DNA of 64,000 nucleotides from Halalkalicoccus paucihalophilus. Its GTDB lineage: Archaea > Halobacteriota > Halobacteria > Halobacteriales > Halalkalicoccaceae. The position numbers and the translations under genes are program-made. Numbering within the stretch: the stretch's first letter is position 1; every line of letters starts with the position of its first letter. The DNA lies in the NCBI RefSeq assembly GCF_001593955.1, contig NZ_LTAZ01000005.1:541414-605413 (forward strand). Reading direction: 5' to 3'. Below are positions 63,862 to 64,000 of this stretch, in pieces. A model generated the notes under the pieces. That model did not search any database, was not told the DNA's origin, and saw only the letters and a list, made by a program, of their open reading frames with translations.

Positions 63862-64000
63862 CCGAGCGAGCCCTCCATTTCGAGTTCGATGAGCCGGTTG
63901 AGCTCGACAGCGTACTCGATGGGCAGTTCCTCGGTGATCGGCTCGATGAACCCGCTCACGATCATCTGTTTGGCGTCGTCATCATCGAGACCACGGGATT
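63858..64000 (-). CDS. sufB: Fe-S cluster assembly protein SufB, C-terminal end only
   Basis: The last 46 codons of Suf[21 protein letters not shown], then [20 protein letters not shown], stop at 63858-63860. The remainder lies beyond the window end. The stop overlaps the SufD start by ATGA. Confidence 0.93.
   Translation of the reverse strand, partial: SRGLDDDDAKQMIVSGFIEPITEELPIEYAVELNRLIELEMEGSLG

Overview
The window is chromosomal DNA from a halophilic archaeon (class Halobacteria). The proteins are strongly acidic, the coding DNA is GC-rich and short AT-rich promoters sit about 25-30 bp before many start codons, as in leaderless archaeal transcription. Archaeal hallmark genes are present: ribosomal proteins L44e and S27e, aIF2 alpha, Nop10, a geranylgeranyl lipid reductase, a bacterio-opsin-activator (BAT) type regulator, Tat-dependent lipoproteins and a gas-vesicle GvpA-like protein. 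I cannot fix the genus from sequence alone.

Layout. 0-13 kb: an Mrp-type antiporter subunit, a MaoC-like dehydratase, a purine phosphoribosyltransferase-like gene, a complete five-gene dipeptide/oligopeptide ABC operon, then small conserved haloarchaeal genes. 13-18.5 kb: an acyl-CoA block with an intact zinc-ribbon/HMG-CoA-synthase-like protein, thiolase and 3-hydroxyacyl-CoA dehydrogenase. It is flanked by decayed pieces: a frameshifted and truncated metallo-beta-lactamase gene, a possible AMP-ligase start, a MaoC remnant, and a lone gvpA-like gene. 18.6-25 kb: secreted glycerophosphodiesterase, methyltransferase, frameshifted LysO exporter, amidase and TreT-like trehalose synthase. 25-33 kb: a patchy accessory region with a CHRD protein, a DUF302 gene and an HTH regulator sharing an operator-like motif, three universal stress proteins interleaved with two PPOX-fold flavin/PLP proteins, and several broken genes. 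33-41 kb: CopD-like and MgtE transporters and a 1025-residue quinol-type nitric oxide reductase with an unusual N-terminal domain of about 275 residues. 41.8-44 kb: a large BAT regulator, then tRNA-Met(CAT) with a duplicated 3' end that resembles an integration scar. 44-64 kb: mostly housekeeping, including methylglyoxal synthase, cytochrome oxidase subunit I, the L44e-S27e-aIF2a-Nop10-PAC2 operon, threonine synthase, a GDT1-family transporter preceded by a coupled 39-residue ORF, alanyl-tRNA editing, polysaccharide deacetylase, tRNA-Gln, and an iron block (DtxR-type regulator, ferritin-like protein, SufD, end of SufB).

Several genes (lysO, a small zinc-finger gene, a membrane protein, an MBL gene) are interrupted by single-base indels. 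Three of them become full-length in-frame when one or two bases are corrected, so sequencing error and real pseudogenisation must be separated before interpretation. The strongest candidates for something new are the NOR fusion, the GDT1-coupled small ORF, the tRNA-Met scar and the shared promoter motif near 27.3 and 28.8 kb.
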